Shown: positions 34,927-45,168 of the stretch, in pieces
How the letters are laid out: every line of letters begins with the position of its first letter
How positions within the stretch are numbered: the stretch's first letter is position 1
From: Blastocatellia bacterium AA13
GTDB taxonomy: Bacteria; Acidobacteriota; Blastocatellia; UBA7656
Reading direction: 5' to 3'
Length of the DNA stretch: 64,000 nucleotides
Assembly: GCA_003222245.1 (NCBI GenBank)
Contig: QHVH01000011.1
Coordinates: forward strand, 1 to 64,000
Notes under the pieces: model-generated
Seen by the model: the letters and a program-made list of their open reading frames with translations, nothing else
Told to the model about the DNA's origin: nothing
The model's database searches: none
Position numbers and translations under genes: made by a program

Positions 34927-36146
34927 CAGTCGCCGGCTGCCGCGGGCGCCAGCTCGGTGTGAACCGGCGAGACTATTCGCGTTTCTTCGCGCGGCAGCAT
35001 GTAGGCGAATATCGTGCTCAGCATCGTCGCTCCCGAAGCTATTACCATCACGTTACGAAATCCAAACGCCGGCACGAGGTTATCCAGTAGAGCCGGGGAA
35101 AGAGCGCCGATGCCCCAAGCGGCTCCCATCATCAACGCCGATACCGTGCTGGTCTCGCCCGGTACAAGTTCCTGCGCCATTGCGACATTCACAGGGATCG
35201 TCGACAGCAGTGCGAAACCGCCAAGCCCGAGGAACGCGAAGCTCAACGGGCCGCTAGTCAGGAACGCCGCCATCATCAGCGGACCCGAGAGCAATCCCGA
35301 ATATAAAGTTACCGCGCGGCCCGACATTCGTTCCGCCAGAAAACCGCCCGCGAGACCGCCGATGCCCCCGAGCAACAAGAACACAGTGAGACCGCCGCCG
35401 GCTCCGGTGACCTGATACCCTCTTTCGCCCAACAAGAAAGGCAGATAGTTGTTCGTGGTCATCTGCATGCCGGAACGAATCACCGTGATTATGTAGAGAC
35501 AAAGCAGCGGCTTCCACACCGGCCAAAACGATGCGGCCAGATTCGGTTTGAGCCGCAGTGCGCCGGTCGCGTCACGCTGGTGGCGTTCGTGCGCGGGAAG
35601 CGGAGGACAGATCACATAGAGAACGGCGCTCGTGAGAAGTCCTATCGCGGCGGCGTAGTATGTACGTCCGAGGCCGAACAGCGTGATGAAAAAAGCAATT
35701 CCAATCGGGCCGATCGAGTAGCCTATGCTTCCCATCGCCGAGAACACCGCCAGACCGACTCTCCGCCGTTCACCGGACGAAACCGAAGCCATCGCGGCAG
35801 CCTGCGGATGAAACGAGCCTATTCCGATTCCGCCTGCAATTAGAATCGCGAGCAGCACTCCATACGAAGGAGCAAGTCCGATCATCGATATGAAGACTCC
35901 GGTAATCGCGGGGCCGAAAACCGCGAATGACCGTCTGGCGTAGCGGTCAGAGATGATCCCGTAAACGGGCTGCATCAGCGACGACGATATTGCGTACAGC
36001 GGAGCGAGCCAGAAGACCTGCCCCGAGCTGAGGTGCAGATTGTCCTTGAGAAGCGGCAGAAGCGGAAAGATTATGCTGGAATACGAGTCGTTGACGAAGT
36101 GACCCGCGCAAAGCGCCGAAAGAGTCAGTTTGTCGCGTTTCCTCAT
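34926..36146 (-). CDS. MFS exporter, Fsr (fosmidomycin resistance)-like
   Basis: A 406-residue major facilitator protein with about 12 hydrophobic segments. Its start ([20 protein letters not shown], then LPLLKDN) and the [19 protein letters not shown] motif are typical of the Fsr subfamily, which includes E. coli Fsr. Loop motif [13 protein letters not shown] is the MFS signature between helices 2 and 3. The substrate is not predictable; resistance to small phosphonate drugs is known only for some members. It overlaps the downstream FmdE-like gene by one base and follows a glutamine amidotransferase gene on the same strand. Confidence 0.85.
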   Translation of the reverse strand: MRKRDKLTLSALCAGHFVNDSYSSIIFPLLPLLKDNLHLSSGQVFWLAPLYAISSSLMQPVYGIISDRYARRSFAVFGPAITGVFISMIGLAPSYGVLLAILIAGGIGIGSFHPQAAAMASVSSGERRRVGLAVFSAMGSIGYSIGPIGIAFFITLFGLGRTYYAAAIGLLTSAVLYVICPPLPAHERHQRDATGALRLKPNLAASFWPVWKPLLCLYIITVIRSGMQMTTNNYLPFLLGERGYQVTGAGGGLTVFLLLGGIGGLAGGFLAERMSGRAVTLYSGLLSGPLMMAAFLTSGPLSFAFLGLGGFALLSTIPVNVAMAQELVPGETSTVSALMMGAAWGIGALSPALLDNLVPAFGFRNVMVIASGATMLSTIFAYMLPREETRIVSPVHTELAPAAAGD

Positions 36147-36186
36147 ACGTTCGCTGCCATTTCCTTCGCGCGCCGGTGAACGGGCT

Positions 36187-37002
36187 TCAGACTCGAGCAG
36201 TCGTCCTGCCTTCGAGCTGCGCGAACATGCGCTCTCGCGCCACGCCGATAAAATGATCGAAGATCGCGCGAGACAGACTGTCGTTCTGCCATCCTATTTC
36301 GGGGTGCCATTGCACGCCGAGTATGAACTGGCCGCTTCTCGTATTCTCGACGGCTTCGATGACGCCGTCCGGGGCCCACGCAACCGGAACCAGATCTCGG
36401 CCGACGTTTTCAACTGCCTGATGATGATGGCTGTTAACGGCCGCGCGCGTCCCGCCGGCAAGCCGCGCAAGCAGGGAGTCTTCAGTGATGCTGATCGAGT
36501 GCTGATGCCGCTCTTGAATATCGCCCTGGCGATGCCTGATAGGATCTTTTGTTTGGGAAGGGATGTCTTGAATCAGGGTTCCTCCGCGATATACGTTGAG
36601 TACCTGGATGCCAAAGCAGATGCAGAGCACGGGGAGACCCCGCTTTTCGGCCGCCTCCAGGAGCATCAGATCCGTCTCGTCGCGTCTCGGAACGTTGATC
36701 CCGCAATCCAGGATGGGCTCACGGCCATACCTGAGTGGATCGACATCGCTGTCCGACCCGGACAGGCATAGCCCATCGAGCTTTTCAACTACTGAGTCGA
36801 TGTATTCGCGATTCGGCAGAAGCGGGAGGAGTATCGGCGTGCCGCCCGAGGCGAGGATCGCGTCCGGATATCCAATCCTGAGGTTGTAGTAGCTGGTCTC
36901 CCAGTTAAAGCGGCACGATATGCCGATGGCTGGTCTCAATTCTGAATTCAAGCTAGCAGCCCCTTCCCCGCTAAATGGCGTCCGGAGGTATCGTCGAAAC
37001 AA
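36187..37002 (-). CDS. Class I glutamine amidotransferase-like hydrolase (PuuD/YvdE type)
   Basis: A 271-residue Peptidase C26 family protein. The catalytic triad is visible: the nucleophilic cysteine in LPVLCICFGIQVLNVYRGG, and His/Glu in FILGVQWHPE. GLCLSGSDSDVDPLRYG and RDETDLMLLEAAEKRGLP are typical of gamma-glutamyl-GABA hydrolases (PuuD). The family hydrolyses gamma-glutamyl amides, for example in polyamine breakdown. No other puu genes are nearby. An ATG about 20 codons downstream is not present, so the start is uncertain by a few residues. Confidence 0.85.
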   Translation of the reverse strand: MFRRYLRTPFSGEGAASLNSELRPAIGISCRFNWETSYYNLRIGYPDAILASGGTPILLPLLPNREYIDSVVEKLDGLCLSGSDSDVDPLRYGREPILDCGINVPRRDETDLMLLEAAEKRGLPVLCICFGIQVLNVYRGGTLIQDIPSQTKDPIRHRQGDIQERHQHSISITEDSLLARLAGGTRAAVNSHHHQAVENVGRDLVPVAWAPDGVIEAVENTRSGQFILGVQWHPEIGWQNDSLSRAIFDHFIGVARERMFAQLEGRTTARV

Positions 37003-37405
37003 CCTGCTAAATCTCTCGGGTCAGTTCTAATTAATTCAGCGCCTATCCTCGAGTCTCGTACTCTTCGCAGGCCCTCGTCTCCGCAAAAAGGCAGAGTATC
37101 TTTCCCCGTGTGCCGATGTCAATTCGGGCTCAAGATTGAGAGGCTCGCGACAAGTTCTCAGCCAATCCGGAGCAATAGAACAGGGCTGAAGATCAGGCGG
37201 CCTATGAAATTCCATATCGGAGACAGTCTAACGTTCTTAAACATACCTTATGAATCCGTCTATGGATCCAGGCAGTCAATCCTGGTGTCCTGACCTTTAG
37301 GGCACGCCGCCCGCCTGTGAGCTTTGCGCCGAAATTTCTTTTTGGGTAGAATGCAATGTTTCACTTTGATTCCCACAAAGCATCAACAATAAAAGGGGCG
37401 GTACG
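37003..37405 (+). promoter_or_regulatory. 403-bp region with candidate korA promoter
   Basis: This divergent region separates the amidotransferase gene and korA. A candidate sigma-70-like promoter lies at 37324-37352: TTGCGC, a 17-bp spacer, and TAGAAT. The -10 is good (5 of 6), the -35 is weak (3 of 6). A small hairpin (CCAGG/CCTGG) is near 37269-37287. No gene is seen. AAGGGGC upstream of 37406 is the ribosome site. Confidence 0.4.
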
Positions 37406-39277
37406 ATGGAATCCACAACCATTTTGAATAACGTGGAAGATCGGCATATCGAAGAACTCGACACAGTGACGATTCGATTTGCCGGAGACTCCGGGGACGG
37501 CATGCAGCTCACCGGAACTCAATTCACCAATACCTCGGCGGTTATTGGTAATGACATTTCCACTCTCCCGGACTTTCCCGCCGAGATACGCGCGCCGGCA
37601 GGCTCACTCCCGGGCGTTTCAGGATTTCAACTCAATTTCTCGAGCCAGGACATCAGAACACCGGGCGATCAGCCGAACGTTCTGGTCGCGATGAATCCGG
37701 CGGCGCTCAAGGTCAATCTTGCGGATCTCGAAGGTGGAGGAATCCTGATCGTCAACACCGATGCCTTTAACGAAGGCAATCTGAAGAAAGCGGGATACGA
37801 AAGCAATCCGCTCGATGACGGAAATCTGCTTCAGAACTATAGAGTCTTTAAGATTCCAATCTCGACCGCCAATCGAGCTGCTCTTCGGGAAGAAGTAAAC
37901 ATCCCGATGAAGGAGATCGACCGCTGCAAGAATTTTTGGGCGTTGGGGCTGATGTACTGGCTTTATGATCGGCCAATGGCTCCGACACTGACCTGGATCG
38001 AGACCCGCTTCAAGAAGACACCAGAGGTCGGCAAGGCCAACTCGACAGCTCTCCGCGCCGGCTTTGCATATGCCGAAGCCGCCGAGATATTCACGACTCA
38101 CTATCGCGTAAAGCGGGCGGTCATTGCTCCCGGCAAATATCGAAAGATTACGGGCAACGAAGCGACCGCGCTGGGATGCGTCGCCGCGTCGCAACTGGCG
38201 GGCAAGCCTCTCTATTACGCAAGCTATCCCATAACACCGGCGTCGGACATTCTTCACGAGCTTGCCGCGCGAAGGAACTTCGGCGTAAAGACCTTTCAAG
38301 CCGAGGACGAAATCGCAGCCGTTTGCGCGGCCATCGGGGCTTCGTTCGCGGGCAGTCTCGGTGTTACCGGAACGAGCGGCCCAGGGTTGGCTCTGAAAGC
38401 CGAGGCCATCGGACTGGCGGTAATGACGGAGCTGCCGCTGGTGGTTATCGACGTTCAGCGAGGCGGGCCGTCAACCGGGCTTCCGACCAAAACCGAACAG
38501 GCCGATCTCCTTCAAGCGATGTTCGGCCGCAACGGCGAGTGCCCGGTCGCAATAGTTGCTCCCGCAACCCCCGGCGACTGTTTTCACATGGCAATCGAAG
38601 CGTTTCGAATCGCGACTCGACATATGATTCCGGTCATCTATCTTTCTGATGGATACCTGGCCAATGGAGCCGAGCCGTGGCGGTTGCCCGATATCGACGC
38701 TTTGCCTGACTTCAAGGTCAAGAACAAGACAGAATCGAACGGTATTTTTCATCCCTATGAAAGGAACCCCGACACGCTTGCGAGGCCGTGGGCGTTGCCG
38801 GGCACTCCGGAGCTCGAGCATCGGATCGGCGGCATTGAGAAACAGGACACTACCGGGAACGTCTCATACGATCCCGAAAACCATATGCATATGGTACTGA
38901 CGAGGGCGGAGAAGGTCGCGCTCATAGCCGACGACATACCCGATGTCGAGATTTTTGGCGAGTCGAGCGGCCGCGTTCTGGTAGTGGGCTGGGGCTCGAC
39001 CTACGGTTCGATCACCTCCGCCGTTGAGGAAGTGCAGAATCGCGGAATGTCCGTATCGAGCGTGCACCTTCGCTACCTGAATCCTCTGCCTAAGAGCTTT
39101 GGCGATATCCTCGGCCGGTTCGACCGAATACTCGTTCCGGAGTTGAATCTCGGACAGCTTGCGATGTTGATGCGGGCCAGATTCCTTGTTCCGGCCATCT
39201 CGTTCCCGAAGGTAAAAGGCAAGCCATTCAAGATCAGCGAGCTTGTGGCGAAGATCGAAGAAGTCTACCAAGACTAA
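37406..39277 (+). CDS. korA: 2-oxoglutarate:ferredoxin oxidoreductase, fused gamma-alpha subunit
   Basis: A 623-residue protein. The N-terminal gamma domain (VTIRFAGDSGDGMQLTGTQF, about residues 22-41) is fused to an alpha domain starting near ITGNEATALGCVAASQLAGK. YASYPITPASDILHELA, TFQAEDEIAAVCAAIGASFA, GTSGPGLALKAEAIGLAVMT and DVQRGGPSTGLPTKTEQADL identify a 2-oxoacid:ferredoxin oxidoreductase. It binds CoA and 2-oxoglutarate and, with KorB, makes succinyl-CoA and reduced ferredoxin. The fused form is the usual 2-oxoglutarate type. The korB gene follows after 45 bp. Confidence 0.93.
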   Translation: MESTTILNNVEDRHIEELDTVTIRFAGDSGDGMQLTGTQFTNTSAVIGNDISTLPDFPAEIRAPAGSLPGVSGFQLNFSSQDIRTPGDQPNVLVAMNPAALKVNLADLEGGGILIVNTDAFNEGNLKKAGYESNPLDDGNLLQNYRVFKIPISTANRAALREEVNIPMKEIDRCKNFWALGLMYWLYDRPMAPTLTWIETRFKKTPEVGKANSTALRAGFAYAEAAEIFTTHYRVKRAVIAPGKYRKITGNEATALGCVAASQLAGKPLYYASYPITPASDILHELAARRNFGVKTFQAEDEIAAVCAAIGASFAGSLGVTGTSGPGLALKAEAIGLAVMTELPLVVIDVQRGGPSTGLPTKTEQADLLQAMFGRNGECPVAIVAPATPGDCFHMAIEAFRIATRHMIPVIYLSDGYLANGAEPWRLPDIDALPDFKVKNKTESNGIFHPYERNPDTLARPWALPGTPELEHRIGGIEKQDTTGNVSYDPENHMHMVLTRAEKVALIADDIPDVEIFGESSGRVLVVGWGSTYGSITSAVEEVQNRGMSVSSVHLRYLNPLPKSFGDILGRFDRILVPELNLGQLAMLMRARFLVPAISFPKVKGKPFKISELVAKIEEVYQD

Positions 39278-39322
39278 TAGCGGAAATAGTTCGGCCTTTA
39301 TAGGTCGTTCGGGAGATTTTCA

Positions 39323-40369
39323 ATGAGTACACACGTGGCGGAAAACGGCGGCAACGGAAGTGAAGTCGTCAAACTGACGAAAAAAGACTTCGTATCGGAT
39401 CAGGAGGTCAGGTGGTGCCCGGGATGCGGCGATTACGCGATCCTGGCTCAAGTGCAAAAGGTAATGCCCGAGCTCGGCCTCAAGCGGGAGAACATTGTAT
39501 TCGTCTCCGGCATCGGCTGCTCGAGCCGCTTTCCTTATTACATGAATACCTACGGGTTTCACAGCATTCACGGGCGCGCGCCCGCGATCGCAACCGGCAT
39601 TAAAACCGCGAATCCAGAGCTGTCGGTCTGGGTCATCACCGGAGACGGCGACGCATTGTCGATCGGCGGAAACCATCTGATTCACGCGATCAGGCGGAAT
39701 CTCGACATCAACATCATCCTTTTCAACAACCGGATCTACGGCCTGACCAAAGGCCAGTATTCGCCCACAAGCGAATTCGGCAAGAAGACCAAATCCACGC
39801 CGTTCGGCGTAATAGACTATCCGTTGAATCCGCTTTCGGTCGCGCTAGCTGCTGAAGCCACTTTCGTGGCTCGCTCCGTCGATACGCACGTCGCGCACCT
39901 TCAGATGGTGGTCGAACGCGCAATGCGTCACAAAGGCGTCTCGTTTGTCGAGGTTTATCAGAACTGCAACATCTTCAATGATGGGGCATTTGATATGTTC
40001 ACCGATCGCGCGGTCAAAGACGACAAGATGATCCAGATCGAGCATGGTAAACCGCTGGTCTACGGCAAGGAGCACAATCGCGGAATTCGTCTGCACGATA
40101 TGCATCTCGAAGCCGTCGAGCTCGGCAATGGAATCAGCGAATCAGATTTGATCGTGCACAATGAGAAGTCGCCCGACTCCTACCTTGCTTACATGTTCGC
40201 GCGAATGGAGTACCCGGACTATCCGGTTCCGATCGGCGTTTTTCGCGATGTCGAAAAACGCACTTACGAGAGTTTGCTCGAGGAGCAGATACAGGGCGCG
40301 GTTGCAAAAATGGGCGCGGGAAGCCTCGAGAAGCTCATCAATAGCGGCGACACGTGGGTTATTGACTAG
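39323..40369 (+). CDS. korB: 2-oxoglutarate:ferredoxin oxidoreductase, beta subunit
   Basis: A 348-residue thiamine-pyrophosphate subunit. The iron-sulfur cysteines begin in VRWCPGCGDYAIL and GIGCSSRFPYY. The TPP site is ITGDGDALSIGGNHLIHA, followed by INIILFNNRIYGLTKGQYSP, typical of KorB. It partners with the fused KorA encoded just upstream. No separate ferredoxin-like delta subunit is adjacent. A tandem hairpin terminator follows. GGGAGA lies upstream of the ATG. Confidence 0.93.
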   Translation: MSTHVAENGGNGSEVVKLTKKDFVSDQEVRWCPGCGDYAILAQVQKVMPELGLKRENIVFVSGIGCSSRFPYYMNTYGFHSIHGRAPAIATGIKTANPELSVWVITGDGDALSIGGNHLIHAIRRNLDINIILFNNRIYGLTKGQYSPTSEFGKKTKSTPFGVIDYPLNPLSVALAAEATFVARSVDTHVAHLQMVVERAMRHKGVSFVEVYQNCNIFNDGAFDMFTDRAVKDDKMIQIEHGKPLVYGKEHNRGIRLHDMHLEAVELGNGISESDLIVHNEKSPDSYLAYMFARMEYPDYPVPIGVFRDVEKRTYESLLEEQIQGAVAKMGAGSLEKLINSGDTWVID

Positions 40370-40418
40370 AGTCGCGCGAGGAATCAGGCTGGATTAATCC
40401 ACGCCTAAGAACACTGTA

Positions 40419-40481
40419 GGGGCTGGCCTCCGTGCCGGCCCCTCTTTGCGTTTGGCCTCCGTGCCGGCCCTTCTTTGCGTT
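40419..40481 (+). terminator. Terminator after korB, with tandem 29-bp duplication
   Basis: The first hairpin (GGGGCTGGC at 40419-40427 and GCCGGCCCC at 40434-40442, one GU pair) is followed by TCTTT. A 29-bp unit at 40424-40452 is repeated directly at 40453-40481 with one mismatch, so the right arm and T-tract exist twice. Confidence 0.7.
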
Positions 40482-40538
40482 TACGAATACTCGAGAACAG
40501 CAGGCGCGCAACACGCCTGCCACACCCGTCGGCTCGCT

Positions 40539-41615
40539 TCACAAACCGAGATTGAGAAACTCTTCAACATTCGTTTCAAGACTCGGGGCGCCGGCCGCGA
40601 GGAGAGGGCCGAGGCCTTCGGCGAAATATCTGATCAGTGCTTTCGCAAGCTCCCTTTCGTCTCCCGGTGAAAACATCAGCCCATTGACCTGATCGATTAT
40701 GATCTCTTGAAGGCCTCCCGTCCGGGACGCAATCACCGGCAGCCGATTGGAGAGCGCTATTCGAGCGACGCCGCTCTGCGTGGCGCTTAGATAAGGCAGT
40801 ACAAGAACGTCCGCCCAGTCAAAGAGGCTGCCTACCTCCTCGTTGGCTATGTATCGATCTTCTATTTCTACTCGAGACTCGAGCCCGAGATCTTCGATTA
40901 ATTTCCTGTAAGGACTCGCCGGATCGTAAAACTCGCCTACGATTCTCAAGCGACAGTCAAAGCGTGCGAGTACTGCCGGCATTGCTCGCAACAGTACCTC
41001 CAGGCCCTTGTACTTTCTGACGAGCCCGAAGAAAAGGATGTTGCGGCCGCGTCGGTCCGGTCGAGACTTGCCCGCGAATTGATCTATGGAAGGAAGCGGG
41101 GCCACTCTCACTACGGCGTCTGATCTGATCGTAAGAAGCGTGTTTAGATCGGCCTCCGAGTGCGTGATGAACCGATCGACGGGCAGAAACGCAAATCCGG
41201 CAAGCGCGAAATCGAACCATTTATCTTCGTGTGGAAGAATGTTGTGACACTCCAGCAGGACTCTTATTCCGGCGGCTTCAAAGAGGCCGCTTAGGATGCC
41301 GGTGACCGGCGCAAAGAACGTATTCCACCACTGAATGATCACGAGTTCAGGATCGAATTCACGTGTTTGATTTAACGCGCGAAGCCATGTGAGCGGGTTA
41401 AGAGGATCGAGCAGCGCCTCCGCTTCTGCATCGAGTTTTAGCTCGCTGGCGTCGGTCGTGACTTTCCCCGGAAACAGGAACGCCGGATAGAGCCGCTTGA
41501 ATGAGATGACTTGAACGGCATGGCTTCGGGCAGTCAGCTCCTTCCAAAGCCAAAAGACATGATGCGCGATCCCTCCTCTGAGAGGATACGCCGGGCCAAT
41601 AATCGTGACCCTCAC
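40539..41615 (-). CDS. Glycosyltransferase, family 4-like
   Basis: A 358-residue GT-B glycosyltransferase. It begins with VTIIGPAYPLRGGIAHHVFW, an N-terminal domain with a glycine-rich loop, and carries ILFFGLVRKYKGLEVLLRAM plus LPYLSATQSGVARIALSNRL and PVIASRTGGLQEIIID, typical of GT4. It transfers a sugar from a nucleotide donor, probably to a membrane-linked acceptor; the donor is unknown. Its start overlaps the end of the GT2 gene by 4 bp, so the two are coupled. Confidence 0.88.
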   Translation of the reverse strand: MRVTIIGPAYPLRGGIAHHVFWLWKELTARSHAVQVISFKRLYPAFLFPGKVTTDASELKLDAEAEALLDPLNPLTWLRALNQTREFDPELVIIQWWNTFFAPVTGILSGLFEAAGIRVLLECHNILPHEDKWFDFALAGFAFLPVDRFITHSEADLNTLLTIRSDAVVRVAPLPSIDQFAGKSRPDRRGRNILFFGLVRKYKGLEVLLRAMPAVLARFDCRLRIVGEFYDPASPYRKLIEDLGLESRVEIEDRYIANEEVGSLFDWADVLVLPYLSATQSGVARIALSNRLPVIASRTGGLQEIIIDQVNGLMFSPGDERELAKALIRYFAEGLGPLLAAGAPSLETNVEEFLNLGL

Positions 41616-42610
41616 CGCGTCGGGCTCTCCTCGCCTCGCCTTTTGACGACCGCTTCCGCTCGCGTTTCGTCTTCATCGGCGTTGACGATTGAATAGTCGT
41701 CTTCCCTTCTATACGAAAACGCGATCATCTCAGCAAGAAGGCCGAACAGGATGAACTGAACGCCGATGATTATGAACAAGGTTCCGATAATCAAGAGCGG
41801 CCTGTTTGTGAGCCACTGCAGATAGAAGATTCGCTGGTAAAAAAGGTAAATGTCTATGCACGTTCCCAGCCCGCTCAGCATAAGACCCATGACGCCGAAG
41901 AAGTGCAGCGGCCGGTTCGTGTATCGGGTCATCAGGATGACTGTTAACAGGCTGAATACTCCGCCGAATACTCGGCCAACCCCGTAGTGAGACGAACCGT
42001 GCCGCCGCGCCGCGTGTTCGATTTTGATCTCGCCTATGCGAAAGCCTCGGTAACTTGCAAGCACAGGCGTAAAACGATGGCGCTCGCCATAGATGAGGAC
42101 TTCATCGAGCACCTCGCGTCGATAACACTTGAACCCGCAGTTGATGTCGTGCAGATGCACTCCGGTTAGAAGCGCCGTCGTCCAATTGTAAAGCTTCGAA
42201 GAGATTCTCTTGTTCAATGGATCCTGGCGGTCGTAGCGCCAACCGGAAACCAGGTCGTAGCCTTCTTCGATCTTGGCCAAAAATAGTGGGATGTGTTCCG
42301 GAAGGTCCTGAAGATCCGCGTCCATCGTTATGATCACGTCATACCTTGCCGCGCTGAAACCGGCTGCCAGCGCCGCCGATTTACCGAAGTTCCTCCTGAA
42401 CTTTATGCTTCTGACGGAATGATCCGCGGCCCTTATTCGCGTGATCTTCTGATACGACCCGTCCGTACTACCGTCGTCGACAAAGATGATCTCGTATCGT
42501 TCGGCGACGTCGGCGAGAACAAGCGAGAGCCTCTCATGTAATTCGTCGAGCGATTCGCTCTCGTTCATGACCGGGATGATGATGGATATTGACGGACTGG
42601 TCGCCCTCAT
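41612..42610 (-). CDS. Family 2 glycosyltransferase, GtrB/DPM1-like, membrane-anchored
   Basis: From ATG 42610 (AAGGGA upstream) the 332-residue protein has a GT-A domain: ISIIIPVMNESESLDELHE, IIFVDDGSTDGSYQKITRI and TMDADLQDLPEHIPLFL (the DxD-type motif). DINCGFKCYRREVL is typical of polyprenyl-phosphate glycosyltransferases. Two membrane segments follow (about residues 230-250 and 268-290). Such enzymes load a sugar onto a polyprenyl phosphate lipid, as in dolichol-phosphate mannose or GtrB pathways. It overlaps the GT4 gene by 4 bp. The acceptor pathway is not in this window. Confidence 0.88.
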   Translation of the reverse strand: MRATSPSISIIIPVMNESESLDELHERLSLVLADVAERYEIIFVDDGSTDGSYQKITRIRAADHSVRSIKFRRNFGKSAALAAGFSAARYDVIITMDADLQDLPEHIPLFLAKIEEGYDLVSGWRYDRQDPLNKRISSKLYNWTTALLTGVHLHDINCGFKCYRREVLDEVLIYGERHRFTPVLASYRGFRIGEIKIEHAARRHGSSHYGVGRVFGGVFSLLTVILMTRYTNRPLHFFGVMGLMLSGLGTCIDIYLFYQRIFYLQWLTNRPLLIIGTLFIIIGVQFILFGLLAEMIAFSYRREDDYSIVNADEDETRAEAVVKRRGEESPTR

Positions 42611-42827
42611 ACTGTCCCTTTGTTCCTTCCGGCTTCCAAGCCGGGCGCGCCTAGTATACCCCACTCAAAGCCCGAATAATAAAGTAGTTCTTTCGGACAT
42701 TGAATACGCACACGGACCATAGTAGTATTCGGGGGTTCCGGGTCCCGGCCCCAAAGGCATCGATTGAAGTTAGGGCGCAAAAAGATGCACCGTCCCGGCT
42801 GTCTCTTAAGAGGAGTATCATTGGGCA

Positions 42828-45077
42828 ATGAAGTTCAGGCTAGTACTCTCTATTCTCATCGCTCTCTTTGTATTCACATCCATAGCCGTCATCCAGGCTG
42901 ATGATCATCGGGCCGCCGGCCTTGATGGTTCGCCTTCCGGCAGTTCTTCAACAAAAGAGATTCGCAACTGGGAGCTTACCGGGCCCTGGGGAGGCGATGT
43001 TCGGTCGATGGTTTGTTCGCCGGACAATGCCGATCTACTCTATCTTGGAACGAGCGATGGACAGCTTTTCAGATCAACGGACGCAGCGTCGACGTGGAGG
43101 CGCTTACGGCCGGGCCTGGGCAAAGCCGGCCTCTCGGTCGATTCGATAGCAGTCGACCCACGCAACACAAAGACGATGTACGTCGGCGCGTGGGCGGTTT
43201 CTCAAGCAGCGGAGAGCGGCGTCTATAAGAGCGAAGACGGCGGCGAACATTGGAGGCTGCTCGATCAGACGCGATCGCTTTCAGTCCGCTCGCTTGCATT
43301 GGGGCCTTCAGACTCGGCGCTCCTCCTGGCCGGCACGGCCAATGACGATCCCAATCTCAACGGCGTGTATCGCTCGACGGATTCCGGCAAGAGCTGGGGG
43401 CGCATTTCACCCGCGGGCGATAAAGAAATTCGCAACATTGCGTCGCTGGCAGTCGACCCCAAGAACACGGACATCATTTACGCCGGAACATTTCATCTGC
43501 CGTGGAAGACTCTGGATGGAGGCAAGACCTGGAAGCAGACCGGATATCAAGGTAACGGCTTCATAGATGATTCCGACATCTTTGGAATCTCGGTCAACGC
43601 CACAAACTCGAATCTCGTTTATATGAATGCCTGCAGCGGCATCTATCGCTCAACGTCCGCGGGTGAAAAATGGGCCAAGATACCTGGAATCCCTTTCAGC
43701 GCCCGACGCACCTACGCATTGTTACCGCATCCCAGCGATCCCAACGTGATTTTCGCCGGAACCAGCGAAGGCTTATGGCGGTCAAAGGACGGCGGCAAGC
43801 GCTGGATGCTTCTCACCTCCAAGAACGTCGTAATCAGGGCGATCGTGATTCACGCGGACAATCCGAAGCGCGTGCTCATAGCGACCGACGATTTCGGAGT
43901 CGAGCTTTCAGACAATCTAGGCGACGACTTCAAGCCCGTGAACGTCGGCTTTATACATCGCCACATCCTCGCGATCCTGCCAGACGGCACGCAGCACGGA
44001 CGCATCCTTGCGAGTGTTTTCAACGACGGCACGGCAGGCAGCGTGTTTGTTTCTTCCGACGACGGCGAAAGCTGGGAGAACTCTTCCCGCGGACTTGGGC
44101 AGCGAGACGTTTACTCGTTTTATCAGGCTCCTGACGGGACGCAGGCCATCTACGCGGCGACAAACGCCGGTGTTTTCAAGTCCGTCGATCACGGGGGCAA
44201 CTGGTCATTCGTAGGCGGACCAAAGAAAGAAGAACTGCCGACGGCCAAAAGCAAAGTACGCTCGACGGGTCGAACTTCAGCTTCAGCGAAAGGATCGAAA
44301 GCAGCAATAGGGAAGTATGCTCAGGCTGCGAGTGTTCAGAGGAAGCGTCCATCCCAACGGGCAAAGGCGAAGAAGGAACCGCCGCCTCCCGAGCCAACGG
44401 GGCCGCCGCTTTTTGAGCTCAGCCGACAGGTTGACGCCATAACGAGCTTCGTCGACTCCGAGGGCAGAAGCGGTCTTTTGGCGGCTACGATGGATGGTCT
44501 TTTCATGACGATGGATGAGACGCGCGGCTGGCAGCGCATTCCTCTACCCGATTATGATTCGGCGGGCCGGGTATTCTCCATCTCAACACACAAGGACAGT
44601 CCTAAGACGGTATATGTAGGAACTCGCGACGGTCTGTTCATATCGCGAGACGGCTGTTCCACGTGGGAGCACGTGAGTCGAGGCCCGAGCGGCGTGTCGG
44701 TGAAGGCCATAGCGCAGGACCCGCGCGACCCCAATCTTGTTGTGGTCGGAACCAACTACGTTGTTTTTCGATCTACAAACGGAGGCAGGAGTTGGTCGGC
44801 TCGCGGCGGCGGTCTGTCACCCGGAGATTACACAGCGGTCACGTTCAATCCGCTCAATCCCAGTGAAGTGATGGTGACCGACTACTCGAGAGGCGGAATC
44901 TACAGATCCACCGATAGCGGATATTCCTGGGTGCGAATCGACGATTCTCAGTTGCCGACCAGCAGGATATGGACGGTCATATTCGACCCGTTTGAACGAG
45001 ACAAGGCCTACGCGGGCAGTTTCTCATCAGGGGTGTACGTGCTTACAACCGAAAGGCGAGCTGGTTCTAAAGAGTAA
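42828..45077 (+). CDS. Exported beta-propeller protein (BNR/sortilin/HCF136-like)
   Basis: A 749-residue protein with a signal peptide ([20 protein letters not shown]). It contains many BNR or Asp-box type repeats ([53 protein letters not shown]), building two propellers as in sortilin or HCF136-like proteins. A Lys/Ala/Pro-rich linker (about residues 468-525) separates the two sets. No enzyme active site is seen. The role could be protein binding or extracellular glycan recognition. It precedes sucC by 91 bp on the same strand but appears unrelated. Confidence 0.82.
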   Translation: MKFRLVLSILIALFVFTSIAVIQADDHRAAGLDGSPSGSSSTKEIRNWELTGPWGGDVRSMVCSPDNADLLYLGTSDGQLFRSTDAASTWRRLRPGLGKAGLSVDSIAVDPRNTKTMYVGAWAVSQAAESGVYKSEDGGEHWRLLDQTRSLSVRSLALGPSDSALLLAGTANDDPNLNGVYRSTDSGKSWGRISPAGDKEIRNIASLAVDPKNTDIIYAGTFHLPWKTLDGGKTWKQTGYQGNGFIDDSDIFGISVNATNSNLVYMNACSGIYRSTSAGEKWAKIPGIPFSARRTYALLPHPSDPNVIFAGTSEGLWRSKDGGKRWMLLTSKNVVIRAIVIHADNPKRVLIATDDFGVELSDNLGDDFKPVNVGFIHRHILAILPDGTQHGRILASVFNDGTAGSVFVSSDDGESWENSSRGLGQRDVYSFYQAPDGTQAIYAATNAGVFKSVDHGGNWSFVGGPKKEELPTAKSKVRSTGRTSASAKGSKAAIGKYAQAASVQRKRPSQRAKAKKEPPPPEPTGPPLFELSRQVDAITSFVDSEGRSGLLAATMDGLFMTMDETRGWQRIPLPDYDSAGRVFSISTHKDSPKTVYVGTRDGLFISRDGCSTWEHVSRGPSGVSVKAIAQDPRDPNLVVVGTNYVVFRSTNGGRSWSARGGGLSPGDYTAVTFNPLNPSEVMVTDYSRGGIYRSTDSGYSWVRIDDSQLPTSRIWTVIFDPFERDKAYAGSFSSGVYVLTTERRAGSKE

Positions 45078-45168
45078 TCGAGGCGGCCGCCGAGAGAAAC
45101 AAAAGACGGTTCGACGGCTAATCTTCCGGTCAACCAATCGGCCGCGGCAACCAGCGCTTAAAAATCAT

